A stretch of 64,000 nucleotides of DNA. Source: Mitsuokella multacida DSM 20544. Its GTDB lineage: Bacteria > Bacillota > Negativicutes > Selenomonadales > Selenomonadaceae. Location: contig NZ_GG697144.2 in NCBI RefSeq assembly GCF_000155955.1, positions 570 to 64,569 of the forward strand, given 5' to 3'. The notes beneath the pieces are model-generated. The model searched no databases, was not told where the DNA came from, and saw nothing but the letters and a program-made list of their open reading frames with translations. Made by a program: the position numbers and the translations under genes. Within the stretch, counting starts at the first letter, position 1. Each line of letters starts with the position of its first letter. Below, in pieces: positions 52,518 through 63,014 of the stretch.

Positions 52518-53615
52518 TTATTTCTTATCCTGCGGCATCTCTTCGAGCGTGACATCGACCGTGCGCTCATGGTTGTTGCGGTCGATCGTCAGCGTGATCG
52601 TGTCGCCGACCTTGTGGGCGCTGACCTTCGCGCGCAGGTCTCCGATGCTGTTGACCTCATCGCCGTCGGCCTTGAGGATGATGTCGCCGCGCTGCAGGCC
52701 GGCCTTGTCGCTCGGGCCACCGAGCACGAGCTTGAAGACGTAGACGCCCTTGTCGATGGCGAGCGAGTAGCCGTAGCGGGCTGCCGTCTCCGGGTCAAAG
52801 ACCGAGACGCCGAGGTATGGGCGCGCGACGTAGCCCTTGTCCATGAGCTCCTTGATGACCGACTGGACGGTATTGCTCGGGATGGCGAAACCCATGCCCT
52901 CGACGCCATTGGCCGCGAGCTTGACGCTGTTGATGCCGATGACTTCACCGTCGGCATTGACGAGCGCACCGCCCGAGTTGCCCGGGTTGATGGCGGCATC
53001 CGTCTGCAAGAGCTTGACGCGGCTGTCGCTGTTGTCGAGCGTGCGGTTGAGCGCGCTGACCACGCCGCTCGTCACGCTGCCTCGGAACTCGAGGCCCATC
53101 GGGTTGCCGATGGCGATGGCCGGCTCGCCGACGACAATCTGGTCAGAGTCCGCAAACGTTGCCGTCGGCAGGTCTTTGGCGTCAATCTTGACGACGGCGA
53201 GGTCCGTGACCTCATCCGCGCCGATGACCTTGCCCTTGAGGCTGCGGCCGTCGGACAGCGAGACGATGAGCTCCTTAGCGCCGTTGATGACGTGATTGTT
53301 CGTGACGATGTAGCCGTCGCTCTTGAAGATGACGCCCGAGCCGACGCCCTCCGTCTCAACGGGGTTGTCGAACCAGTCGCGCGCGATGGCCTTATTGGTG
53401 ATGCCGACGACAGCCGGGCCGACAGTCTTAGCCGCGTACACGGCCGGCGTGTTGCGCGCACTCGAGATGCTATCCGTCGCGGCCTCTGCCGCAGCGCTCG
53501 ACGAAGCGGCCGAGCAGCCGGCGTACGAGACGGCCGAGACGACAAAGGCAGCCGCGACGAGCACGGCGAGGCGTTTATGGTTCTTATGGCTGAAATTCGA
53601 AACAATGTTCTTCAT
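52518..53615 (-). CDS. htrA: HtrA/DegP-type trypsin-like protease with PDZ domain
   Basis: 365 residues: N-terminal hydrophobic segment with a lipobox-like S-Y-A-G-C (Cys34), then a serine-protease domain with His108, Asp138 and Ser214 in G-N-S-G-G, and one PDZ domain (about 265-350). It degrades misfolded envelope proteins and is probably anchored to the inner or outer membrane as a lipoprotein. ATG at 53615 follows GGAGG. It sits between walJ and rlmH. Confidence 0.94.
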   Translation of the reverse strand: MKNIVSNFSHKNHKRLAVLVAAAFVVSAVSYAGCSAASSSAAAEAATDSISSARNTPAVYAAKTVGPAVVGITNKAIARDWFDNPVETEGVGSGVIFKSDGYIVTNNHVINGAKELIVSLSDGRSLKGKVIGADEVTDLAVVKIDAKDLPTATFADSDQIVVGEPAIAIGNPMGLEFRGSVTSGVVSALNRTLDNSDSRVKLLQTDAAINPGNSGGALVNADGEVIGINSVKLAANGVEGMGFAIPSNTVQSVIKELMDKGYVARPYLGVSVFDPETAARYGYSLAIDKGVYVFKLVLGGPSDKAGLQRGDIILKADGDEVNSIGDLRAKVSAHKVGDTITLTIDRNNHERTVDVTLEEMPQDKK

Positions 53616-53666
53616 TTTGAGATTCCTCCGTACCATCAAAGACAAGCAAAGACAACAATTGACTGC

Positions 53667-54422
53667 TCAGTGAAGGTGGACCGCCCGGTCCTGTGCCGTC
53701 ATGCAGATGGGGATATCGAGCCCCTGGCGGTGCAGGATCTCCTCCACCGTGTTCTCGGCGAGTTCCGGCGTATTGTTCTTCTCTGAGAGGTGTGCGAGAA
53801 AGACATGCGCGGGCCGCTTCTTCATGCGCACGAGCGCCCAGGCGGCATCGGCATTGGCCAGATGGCCGCGGTTCGACAGAATGCGCCGCTTGAGTGCCCA
53901 CGGGTAGTCGCCGTGCTTGAGCACCTCAGGGTCGTGATTGGCCTCGAGGACGAGCACGTCAGCTCCGTCGATGGCCTCCTGGACGCTCGCCGTCACGAAG
54001 CCGAGATCGGTCGCGAGCGTGCAACGCGAGGAGCCCGTGATGCGGTAGCCCACGGGGTCCGCCGCATCGTGCGGGATGCTGAACGGATCGATCGTCAGGT
54101 CACCGATGCAAAATGCCCCCTCGATTGCGTGGAAGCGCTCGGCGGGGATGGAACTGCGGCAGCTCATGTGCTCGATCGTCGCGCGCCGCGTGAAAATCGG
54201 CAGCTCATACCACTTCGAGAGCGTCACGAGGCCCGCGATGTGATCGCGGTGCTCGTGCGTGATGAGCACGCCGTCAAGTGAGGCTGCGTCAATGCCCTCG
54301 GCGGCCAGCCCCTTCTTGATGCGCGTCGCGCTGATGCCCGCGTCGAGCAGGAGCCGCACGCCGTCCATTTCCACATAGACCGCATTGCCCTTGCTGCCGC
54401 TAGCGAGTACCGATACCTGCAT
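53667..54422 (-). CDS. walJ: Metallo-beta-lactamase fold exonuclease-like protein WalJ (YycJ)
   Basis: 251 residues with the metal motif T-H-E-H-R-D-H near residue 55, plus A-T-D-L-G-F and A-H-L-S-E-K-N-N. WalJ family members follow the WalRK two-component system in many Firmicutes; here walJ, htrA and rlmH are kept but walRK, walH and walI are not in the window. ATG at 54422. Confidence 0.92.
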   Translation of the reverse strand: MQVSVLASGSKGNAVYVEMDGVRLLLDAGISATRIKKGLAAEGIDAASLDGVLITHEHRDHIAGLVTLSKWYELPIFTRRATIEHMSCRSSIPAERFHAIEGAFCIGDLTIDPFSIPHDAADPVGYRITGSSRCTLATDLGFVTASVQEAIDGADVLVLEANHDPEVLKHGDYPWALKRRILSNRGHLANADAAWALVRMKKRPAHVFLAHLSEKNNTPELAENTVEEILHRQGLDIPICMTAQDRAVHLH

Positions 54423-54580
54423 GTCTCTTCCCCTATCTTAGCTCAAAATCCTGTAAACGGCCTGCAATCACTCACCAGCAGGCCATCTTTCATTATACAC
54501 TATTTCCTGCACGATTTCAGCGCCACAGCGGAGAAAAGGCAGTCGAGACGCGGACCCGGCGCACAGATACGGCCAAGGTA

Positions 54581-54589
54581 TGATATACT
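54581..54589 (+). promoter_or_regulatory. Extended -10 promoter of tex
   Basis: TGATATACT, an extended -10 with no good -35, 43 bases before the tex start. The rest of 54423-54580 shows no gene. Confidence 0.45.
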
Positions 54590-54631
54590 AAGGGATACTT
54601 AGTACTGGATTTTTGAGAAAGAGGTATTTCT

Positions 54632-56833
54632 ATGCTGGGAAAAGACATATATCCGCAGATTGCGGTGGAGCTCAAGGTGCAACCGCATCAGGTCGAGGCA
54701 GCTGCCAAGCTGCTCGACGAAGGCAATACCGTGCCGTTCATCGCGCGCTACCGCAAGGAGGCGACGGGGTCACTCGAGGACGAGCAGCTGCGCGAGCTCG
54801 AAGAGCGCCTCGCGTACCTGCGTGGTCTCGTCAAGCGGCAGGAGGAAATCCTCGCCAAGATCGAGGAGCAGGGCAAGCTGACGGATGACCTGCGCCGGGC
54901 CATCGAGAAGACGCGCAAGCTGCAGGAACTCGAAGACCTCTACCTGCCCTACAAGCAGAAGAAGCGCACGCGCGCGCAGATTGCCCGCGAGCGCGGCCTC
55001 GAGCCGCTCGCAAACCGCATGCTGCTCGCGAGCGACCAGAAGGGCAGCCCGGAAGCGATTGCGGCGGCCTTCTGCCAGGAAGACAAAGGCGTCGAGGCTA
55101 CCGAGGACGCGCTGCAGGGCGCGATGGACATCGTAGCCGAGACCGTCATGGAGGAGGCCAAGATCCGCCAGTCCATGCGCGAGCACATCGCGAAGACGGG
55201 CAGCCTGCAGACGGAGCTCGCCAAGGACGCACCCGAGGAAAGCCAGCAGGTCTTCCGCATGTACGAGGCCTACGAGGAACCCGTCCACCGCCTGCCGCCG
55301 CACCGCATCCTCGCCATCAACCGCGGCGAGAAGCTCGGCTGCCTCAAGGTCACGCTCGCGACGGACCACGAGGACAACTGCCGGCGCATCGAGCGCCAGC
55401 TGCACCGCGCGCCGTCCATCTGGACGAAGTACCTGCAGCTCGCCATCGAGGACGGCTACAAGCGCCTGCTGCTGCCGTCCCTGACGCGCGAGATCCGCAC
55501 CGCGCTGACGGAAAAAGCCGAGAAGCACGCCATCCACCTCTTCGGCGTCAACCTGCGCCAGCTCCTGCTGCAGGCGCCGCTCGCGGGCCACACGGTCATG
55601 GGGCTCGACCCCGGCTACCGCAACGGCTGCAAGATGGCCGTCGTCGACCCGACGGGCCGCGTGCTCGACTACGGCGTGCTGCAGATCACGCAGAGCGACC
55701 GCGCGCGAGAGGCGGCCGCTGCGCGCGTGCTCACCTCCATCCGCAAGAACGGCGTGACCTTGCTCTCCATCGGCAACGGCACGGCCTCCTACGAGACGGA
55801 GCAGTTCGCCGCAGCGCTGATCCAGGACAATCATCTCAAGGATGTCCACTATCTCATCACGAACGAGGCCGGCGCCTCCGTCTACTCGGCCTCCAAGCTC
55901 GCCAAGGAAGAACTGCCGGAGTACGACGTCGTCATCCGCGGCGCCGTCTCGATCGCGCGCCGCGTGCAGGACCCGCTGGCCGAGCTCGTCAAGATTGACC
56001 CGCAGGCCATCGGCGTCGGCCAGTACCAGCACGATGTCAACCAGAAAGAGCTCGCGAGCACCCTCGATGCGACAATCGAGTCCGCCGTCAACCACGTCGG
56101 CGTCGACCTCAACACAGCCTCTGCCGCCCTGCTGCGCCACATCGCCGGCATCAACGCGACGACGGCCAAGAACATCATCGCCTACCGCAACGAACACGGC
56201 GTCTTCACGAGCCGGCGCGAGCTCCTGAAGGTCCCGCGCCTCGGCCCGGCGGCCTTCACGCAGTGCGCGGGCTTCCTGCGCATCCACGGCGCCAAGTCGC
56301 CGCTCGACAATACGCCCGTCCACCCTGAGTCGTACGCGCTCGCCGAGAAGATCCTGCAGAAGCTCGGCTTCACGCTGCAGGACCTCCGCGCCCCCGAGCA
56401 GCTCGAGCGCATGAAGCTCAAGCGCCGCCTCTTAGACGAGCGCAAAGAGCGCGAACTCGCCGCAGCGCTGCAGGCCGGCACGCCGACGGTCCACGACATC
56501 CTCGACGCCCTCGTGAGCCCGGGACGCGACCCGCGCGCCGACCTGCCGGCACCGCTGACGCGCCAGGCCATCGTCAAGCTCTCAGAGCTCAAGCCCGGCA
56601 CCATCCTGCGCGGCACGGTCCGCAACATCACGGACTTCGGCGCCTTCGTCGACATCGGCCTGCACGAGGACGGCCTCATCCACATCTCCGAGCTCGCGAA
56701 GCGGCGCGTCAAGCACCCGCTCGAAGTCGTCTCCATCGGCCAGGTCCTGCGCGTCATGGTCATCAGCGTCGACGAGAAGCGTGGCCGCATCGGCCTCTCT
56801 CTCAAGCGGGTACCAGAGGAGGCGAGCGTATGA
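54632..56833 (+). CDS. tex: Tex family RNA-binding transcription factor
   Basis: 733 residues: helical N-terminal region (N-T-V-P-F-I-A-R-Y-R-K-E near 31), YqgF-like domain with D-P-G-Y-R near 330, helix-hairpin-helix pair (about 490-560) and C-terminal S1 domain (about 650-725). Tex associates with the transcription or ribosome machinery; its precise role is unclear. ATG at 54632 follows AAAGAGG. The stop overlaps the following cobT-like gene. Confidence 0.96.
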   Translation: MLGKDIYPQIAVELKVQPHQVEAAAKLLDEGNTVPFIARYRKEATGSLEDEQLRELEERLAYLRGLVKRQEEILAKIEEQGKLTDDLRRAIEKTRKLQELEDLYLPYKQKKRTRAQIARERGLEPLANRMLLASDQKGSPEAIAAAFCQEDKGVEATEDALQGAMDIVAETVMEEAKIRQSMREHIAKTGSLQTELAKDAPEESQQVFRMYEAYEEPVHRLPPHRILAINRGEKLGCLKVTLATDHEDNCRRIERQLHRAPSIWTKYLQLAIEDGYKRLLLPSLTREIRTALTEKAEKHAIHLFGVNLRQLLLQAPLAGHTVMGLDPGYRNGCKMAVVDPTGRVLDYGVLQITQSDRAREAAAARVLTSIRKNGVTLLSIGNGTASYETEQFAAALIQDNHLKDVHYLITNEAGASVYSASKLAKEELPEYDVVIRGAVSIARRVQDPLAELVKIDPQAIGVGQYQHDVNQKELASTLDATIESAVNHVGVDLNTASAALLRHIAGINATTAKNIIAYRNEHGVFTSRRELLKVPRLGPAAFTQCAGFLRIHGAKSPLDNTPVHPESYALAEKILQKLGFTLQDLRAPEQLERMKLKRRLLDERKERELAAALQAGTPTVHDILDALVSPGRDPRADLPAPLTRQAIVKLSELKPGTILRGTVRNITDFGAFVDIGLHEDGLIHISELAKRRVKHPLEVVSIGQVLRVMVISVDEKRGRIGLSLKRVPEEASV

Positions 56834-58863
56834 ATGTATTTCAAGACCGGCTCGCAGCCCTCTCCCTCGAGGAGATCCTGCCGCGGATAACAGCGCCCGG
56901 CACCGCCGTATCCATGCAGGCGCGCCTGCGCATGGCATCGTACCTGAGCGGCATGGAGAAGAGCCTAGGGGGGCTCGCCCCGATGCTCTTCCACTGGCTC
57001 GACATCTGCAATGAGCTGGACCCCAGAGCGCCGCGCAAGGCCGTCGTCATCTGCTGCGCCGACCACGGCGTCGCCGCCGAGGGCGTCAGCGCCTATCCGC
57101 AGGAGACGACGCTCGAGATGGTGCGCAACTACACGATACGCCAGGGGGCTGCCGCCAATGCGTTCGCGGCCTGCGCCGGAGCGCGCCTGCTCGTCGACGA
57201 TATGGGCATCGCCGCCGACACGAGCGATGTGCCGGACCTCTTCCAGACGCGCATCGCCAATGGCACGAAGAACATGGCCGAGGGCCCTGCCATGACGCGC
57301 GAACAGGCTGAGAACTCCATCAAAGTCGGCCTGCTCATCGCCGATTCCCTCGTCGCACAAGGCTTCGACTGGTTCCTGCCCGGCGAGATGGGCATCGCCA
57401 ACACGACGGCAAGCGCCGCGATTGCCGCGGTCGCCTGCCACAAATCGCCCGAGGAAGTCACGGGCCGCGGCACGAACATCTCCGACGAACGCCTCAAGAA
57501 GAAAGTAGGCGTCGTGCGCCGCGCGCTGCAGGTCAACCAGCCCGATACCGAAGACGCCATCGACATCCTCGCCAAGGTCGGAGGCTTTGAGTTCGGCTGT
57601 ATCGCCGGCATCATCCTCGGCGCAGCACTCCATCATAAGCTCGTCATCCTCGACGGCGCCAACTGCGGCGCTGCCGCCCTGATTGCCTGGAAGCTCGCGC
57701 CGGCCTCCACCGCCTACACGATGGCCTCGCACCTCGGCTCCGAGAAGTCCCACCGCTACATGCTCGAGACGCTCGGCCTCCAGCCCTTCCTCCACCTCGA
57801 TCTGCGCCTCGGCGAAGCCATCGGCTCCTCGATCGCGAGCAACATCCTCGAGAGCCTGCTCGCGAGCTGGCATGTCCTGCTCCAAGAATCCTCAGAGGAG
57901 ATGGGCCGCTATGCGCTCTTCCAGCTCCTGCACGAGCATGGCTTTGGCGACGTCGACATCACGGCTTTTCCACAGGTAGAGGTCGATAAGGACGCCCTCG
58001 TCGACCATTGCGAGATGCGGGAGGAAGAAGTGCATCTGACAGACAAGACCTTCGACTTCTACCTCAATACCATGCCCACACCCGACAAAGAGGCCATGGC
58101 TGCCTGCAAGGCGCGCATCGACAACCTGACCAAACCGGTCGACAGCCTCGGCTGCCTCGAGCAGATTGCCACGGAACTTTCCGGCTGCACGGGCGTCGAG
58201 CGGCCAGAACTCGCGATGAGCCGGACGGCCCTGCTCTACTTCACCGAGAAAGAAGACCTGCCGCCCGCGCTGGAGCGCATGATGGCGGCGCAGGCGGCCT
58301 ATGCGGGCATGAAATTCGCCATCGCCCATCTCGACTGCGCGAAGGGTGCAACGGCAGCTTTCGACTTCGGCCGCGAGGAGAGCGAGCGCTATGCCACCAT
58401 GAACGAGCTCATCGCGCTGGCAGCCGATGAAGTGGGTGACGAGCCCCGCGGCACGATGGACGGCGCTCTGCGCAAAGCCCTGCTCCGCGAGGACGGCACG
58501 CTGCGCTATGCAGCAGACGGATTCCTCGCGCATGTGCCAGAGCGCTATCAGCCTGCCGTCTCCGCGCTGCTCGGCGCGATGATCGCTGCCGCCCACAACG
58601 GCGCCATGGTCCTGCTCGACAGCGAAGCCGTGCAGATCGTCGCGCGCTACGCCATGAAGATCGTGCCGGAGCTCTGCGCCTACCTGCTGCCCGTCCAGCC
58701 GCAGCTCATCGACCTCGGCGCGCTCCTGCCGGGCCTCACAGCAGGCTGCGGCCTGCAGATCCTCCGCGCCTCGCTCTTCATGCTCGACCACATGAAGACC
58801 TTCGAGGAGGCAAAGGTCTCCGTCGCCAGCGACGGCCCCGGCGCCAAGCGCCAGCACCGTTGA
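56830..58863 (+). CDS. Double CobT-domain phosphoribosyltransferase (ArsA-ArsB-like fusion)
   Basis: 677 residues. Residues 1-350 are a full CobT domain with D-H-G-V-A-A-E-G-V-S-A-Y-P, G-E-M-G-I-A-N-T-T, G-R-G-T-N-I and the catalytic-Glu motif R-L-G-E-A-I-G-S. Residues about 410-665 are a second, degenerate CobT copy: N-L-T-K-P-V-D-S-L-G matches the CobT N-terminus, but the catalytic-Glu region reads L-L-P-G-L-T-A-G-C-G, so the Glu is lost. CobT activates the cobamide lower ligand. In Sporomusa two CobT homologues, ArsA and ArsB, work as a heterodimer to attach phenol or p-cresol; a fusion of the two fits this protein. Starts inside the tex stop (ATGA). Confidence 0.85.
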   Translation: MNVFQDRLAALSLEEILPRITAPGTAVSMQARLRMASYLSGMEKSLGGLAPMLFHWLDICNELDPRAPRKAVVICCADHGVAAEGVSAYPQETTLEMVRNYTIRQGAAANAFAACAGARLLVDDMGIAADTSDVPDLFQTRIANGTKNMAEGPAMTREQAENSIKVGLLIADSLVAQGFDWFLPGEMGIANTTASAAIAAVACHKSPEEVTGRGTNISDERLKKKVGVVRRALQVNQPDTEDAIDILAKVGGFEFGCIAGIILGAALHHKLVILDGANCGAAALIAWKLAPASTAYTMASHLGSEKSHRYMLETLGLQPFLHLDLRLGEAIGSSIASNILESLLASWHVLLQESSEEMGRYALFQLLHEHGFGDVDITAFPQVEVDKDALVDHCEMREEEVHLTDKTFDFYLNTMPTPDKEAMAACKARIDNLTKPVDSLGCLEQIATELSGCTGVERPELAMSRTALLYFTEKEDLPPALERMMAAQAAYAGMKFAIAHLDCAKGATAAFDFGREESERYATMNELIALAADEVGDEPRGTMDGALRKALLREDGTLRYAADGFLAHVPERYQPAVSALLGAMIAAAHNGAMVLLDSEAVQIVARYAMKIVPELCAYLLPVQPQLIDLGALLPGLTAGCGLQILRASLFMLDHMKTFEEAKVSVASDGPGAKRQHR

Positions 58864-58884
58864 GGCGCTGCCATCAAGATACAA

Positions 58885-58926
58885 GAAAAGCTATGGCTCT
58901 GTGCATCTGCACGGCCATAGCTTTTT
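58885..58926. terminator. Bidirectional terminator
   Basis: AAAAGCTATGGC ... GCCATAGCTTTTT between the converging cobT-like and HD genes. Confidence 0.9.
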
Positions 58927-58969
58927 CGTGTATGCGCTTATCTCCCGTACGCCTCGTACGTTCATGCGT

Positions 58970-59530
58970 TCAGAAGCCCAGCTCTTCCTTGTGCGCCTGC
59001 ATGCCGTCGATGCAGCACTGCATGACCTCGCCCGCTTCCATGCCGAGCATCGCGAAGCCCTGCTTGATAATCTCGCGGCTGCACTTTGCGGCGAAGCGCT
59101 TGTCCTTGAACTTCTTCTTGAGGCTCTTGACGGCCATGCCATCGAGCCCTTCCGGGCGCATGAGGGCATAGGCCTGCACGATGCCCGTGAGCTCATCGAC
59201 GGCAAAGAGGCTCTTCTCCATGTCCGTCTCGGGCTTTGCTTCCTCTGTCGTGATGCCGTAGCCGTGCGAGATGATGGCGCGGATGTCCTCCTCGGGCACG
59301 CCCTCTGGCTCCAGGAGCTCGCGGACGTGCAGGCAGTGCTCATCCGGGTATTTCTCATAGTCGACGTCGTGCAGATAGCCGACGGCCTCCCAGTGCTCCT
59401 TGTCTGCGCCGAAGTGATCAGCCATTGCGCCCATCGCGGCGCTGACCGCCGCCGCATGCGTGAAGAGATGCGCTTCCGTCGTGTGCTTCGCCAAGATCTT
59501 CTTTGCCTGTTCGAGTGTCAATGCTTCCAT
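58970..59530 (-). CDS. HD-domain hydrolase
   Basis: 186 residues of a cytosolic HDIG-type family: H-T-x-x-x-x-F-x-H-A near residue 16, G-Y-L-H-D-V-D-Y near 52, H-C-L-H and I-S-H-G-Y-G. Probably a phosphohydrolase of unknown substrate. No signal peptide, unlike the Tat-exported HD protein of the phytate operon. ATG at 59530 follows GGAGGTTTTTTC. Confidence 0.88.
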   Translation of the reverse strand: MEALTLEQAKKILAKHTTEAHLFTHAAAVSAAMGAMADHFGADKEHWEAVGYLHDVDYEKYPDEHCLHVRELLEPEGVPEEDIRAIISHGYGITTEEAKPETDMEKSLFAVDELTGIVQAYALMRPEGLDGMAVKSLKKKFKDKRFAAKCSREIIKQGFAMLGMEAGEVMQCCIDGMQAHKEELGF

Positions 59531-59612
59531 GAAAAAACCTCCATCTGTAAGTTGCTGTACTTCTTATTGTAACCATCTGTCCGCGAACATGCAACCACTG
59601 CAACCGCCAGAC

Positions 59613-59709
59613 TTATCCACATTGTGCACAGACTTTCCTGTGGATACTGTGGATAAATCGTTACCATGCGCAATATGCATCGCTGCTGCTCTCCAGATGC
59701 TGTGGATAA
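59613..59709. promoter_or_regulatory. Cluster of DnaA boxes
   Basis: Three perfect TTATCCACA boxes at 59613-59621 (plus), 59648-59656 and 59701-59709 (minus), plus one-mismatch boxes directly abutting two of them: TTGTGCACA at 59622-59630 and TGTGGATAC at 59639-59647. Five boxes in under 100 bases within a non-coding stretch is far above chance. Candidate DnaA-binding regulatory, titration or origin-like site. Confidence 0.7.
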
Positions 59710-59720
59710 CCTTGTGGACC

Positions 59721-59750
59721 AAAAAAGAGAGGCTCGCCTGCCTCTCTTTT
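59721..59750 (-). terminator. Terminator after sucD
   Basis: Minus strand AAAAGAGAGGC AGGC GAGCCTCTC TTTTTT, directly beside the last DnaA box. Confidence 0.88.
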
Positions 59751-59759
59751 CCTATGCAA

Positions 59760-60665
59760 TCAGCACGTATGACACTTATCATAGATGCCGCGCTCCTTGA
59801 GCGTCTTGACGACAGTCTCACCGATATCGGCAACTGTGTCCGCGACCTCGATGCCGACCTCATGCAATGCCTTGATCTTGTCGGCAGCCGTGCCCTTGCC
59901 GCCCGAGATGATGGCGCCAGCATGGCCCATGCGCTTGCCCGGCGGCGCCTGTCGGCCGGCGATGAAGGCAGCCACTGGCTTGTCCGGCATGTTCGCCGCA
60001 ATCCACTTCGCCGCATCTTCCTCAGCCGTGCCGCCGATTTCGCCGATCATGAGCACGGCGAGCGTCTCGGGATCTTCCTTGAAGAGCTTCAGCGCGTCGA
60101 TGAAGTCCGTTCCCTTGACGGGGTCGCCGCCGATGCCGATGGCCGTCGTCTGGCCGATGCCAGCGGCCGTCAGCTGGAACGTCGCCTCATACGTCAGCGT
60201 GCCCGAACGGGAGATGACGCCGACATGGCCCTTGCGGTGGATGTAGCCCGGGATGATGCCGAGCTTGCACTCGTCAGCCGTCAGGATGCCCGGGCAGTTC
60301 GGCCCGATGAGATGCGTCTTGCGGCCTTCCATGTAGCGGCGGACCTTGATCATGTCCTGGACCGGGATGTGCTCGCTGATGCAGACGACGACATCGAGGT
60401 CCGCGTCGACGGCCTCCATGATGGAGTCCGCTGCAAAGCGCGCCGGCACGTAGATGACCGAAGCCGTGGCTCCCGTCGCCTCCACTGCCTCGCGCACTGT
60501 GTTGAACACTGGCACTCCGCAGGCAATCTGACCGCCCTTGCCGGGCGTCACACCGCCGACGACCTTCGTGCCGTAGTCGATCATCTGCTGCGTGTGGAAG
60601 GCCGCGGCCTTGCCCGTGATGCCCTGCACGATGACCTTTGTGTCTTTATGAACTAAGATTCCCAT
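59760..60665 (-). CDS. sucD: Succinyl-CoA synthetase, alpha subunit
   Basis: 301 residues. CoA-binding N-domain with V-Q-G-I-T-G-K near residue 13, the phospho-His motif [15 protein letters not shown] and the active histidine in G-H-A-G-A-I near 250 are intact. With SucC it interconverts succinyl-CoA and succinate plus ATP or GTP. 12 bases after sucC. Confidence 0.95.
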   Translation of the reverse strand: MGILVHKDTKVIVQGITGKAAAFHTQQMIDYGTKVVGGVTPGKGGQIACGVPVFNTVREAVEATGATASVIYVPARFAADSIMEAVDADLDVVVCISEHIPVQDMIKVRRYMEGRKTHLIGPNCPGILTADECKLGIIPGYIHRKGHVGVISRSGTLTYEATFQLTAAGIGQTTAIGIGGDPVKGTDFIDALKLFKEDPETLAVLMIGEIGGTAEEDAAKWIAANMPDKPVAAFIAGRQAPPGKRMGHAGAIISGGKGTAADKIKALHEVGIEVADTVADIGETVVKTLKERGIYDKCHTC

Positions 60666-60677
60666 CTCGCGTCCTCC

Positions 60678-61874
<1,197 letters not shown>

Positions 61875-61886
61875 AGTCAACCTCTC

Positions 61887-62972
61887 CTATTTCTGTTCGC
61901 TATGATATGCCTCGATCTTCTTGGCAGCCTCATGCAGCATGTCCTGCGTGACCTTGTAGGGCATGATGCGCACATCCTGCTTCTTCTCCGTCGCGCGGAA
62001 GACGCGCTGGATGTCCTCCTCGCTCGCGCAGGTCTCCTCGCGGCAGGTCGGCAGGCCGATGCTCTGGCAGAAGGCGTAGAAGCGCTTGAACTCCTCCTCC
62101 TGTCCATCGCAGAGCAAGAGGAGCAGGATGCCGTAGGCGACGAGGCCGCCGTGCTGGCGGCATTGCTCGGACGCCGGCAGGTCTGCAAGCTCCACGAAGA
62201 GCTGGTGTGCGATATGTCCGTTGAACTCTGGCGCCGCGAAGTTCGAGACGAGGCCACTCGTCATGACGATGGCGAGGATAACCTCTTCAAACGCCGGGCT
62301 GACGACGTGGCGGCGGTTGTCGGCGACGGCCTGCTCGCCATAAGCGTAGAGCGGGTCCAGGCACATGCGCGAGAGCGCGATGCCCATGCCGTCACGGTGC
62401 TGGAGCTTGCGGCCGCGCGAAGCGATGGCTGCCTCGTAGTACTTGGCCATTGTATCACCGATGCCGCGCAGCAGGTATTCGACCGGCGCTTGCGCCATGA
62501 TGCGGCTGCAGAGGAAGACATGTACCGGCGGTATCGTCGAGTAGAGGTAATCCTGGAACTTCCCATCCGGCGTATAGATCGTCGCGATACTGGCCGCTGC
62601 GGCGCAGCTGCCCGCAACCGTCGGGAACGTGAAGTACGGCTTGTTCTGGCGATGGGCTACGGCCTTTGCAGTATCGATGGCCTTGCCACCGCCCACCGCA
62701 AAGATCATATCCGCCTCCTGCACGGCCGAGTCCTCGCTGATGCGCTCGATATTCTCGTCGGAGCTCTGACCGCCCGCGTGAATGAAGCCCGTGAACTCCA
62801 GGCCCACACCCTCTACCGCGCGCACCATCTTCTCCTGGGCCGCCTCGATGCCCTTGCGGCCACCGATGACGACGACGCTCTTGCCGTAGCGCGGGCAGAC
62901 CTCGCGGATCTTCTCATACGCCTCGACACCAATCGTGTAATTTGGGAAAATCATCGTGTAGCGATCTTTCAT
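61887..62972 (-). CDS. Glycerol-dehydrogenase-like iron/zinc alcohol dehydrogenase
   Basis: 361 residues of the GldA branch: G-G-R-K-G-I near residue 37, V-G-G-G-K-A-I-D-T-A-K near 92 and metal ligands in the G-D-T-M-A-K and H-G-G-L-V-A-Y-G regions. Substrate unknown: glycerol, a diol or another small carbonyl. ATG at 62972 follows GGGGG. Lies 12 bases before sucC and 42 after galM, so it probably belongs to one operon. Confidence 0.88.
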   Translation of the reverse strand: MKDRYTMIFPNYTIGVEAYEKIREVCPRYGKSVVVIGGRKGIEAAQEKMVRAVEGVGLEFTGFIHAGGQSSDENIERISEDSAVQEADMIFAVGGGKAIDTAKAVAHRQNKPYFTFPTVAGSCAAAASIATIYTPDGKFQDYLYSTIPPVHVFLCSRIMAQAPVEYLLRGIGDTMAKYYEAAIASRGRKLQHRDGMGIALSRMCLDPLYAYGEQAVADNRRHVVSPAFEEVILAIVMTSGLVSNFAAPEFNGHIAHQLFVELADLPASEQCRQHGGLVAYGILLLLLCDGQEEEFKRFYAFCQSIGLPTCREETCASEEDIQRVFRATEKKQDVRIMPYKVTQDMLHEAAKKIEAYHSEQK

Positions 62973-63014
62973 CTCAAATCCCCCTTTCCGGGTCTTTTGG
63001 TGATACTCAGTCAC

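Noticed and set aside
59613-59709. DnaA-box cluster as the chromosomal origin
   Set aside because: None of the usual origin genes is near, there is no clear AT-rich unwinding block, and no strand switch of genes is centred here.
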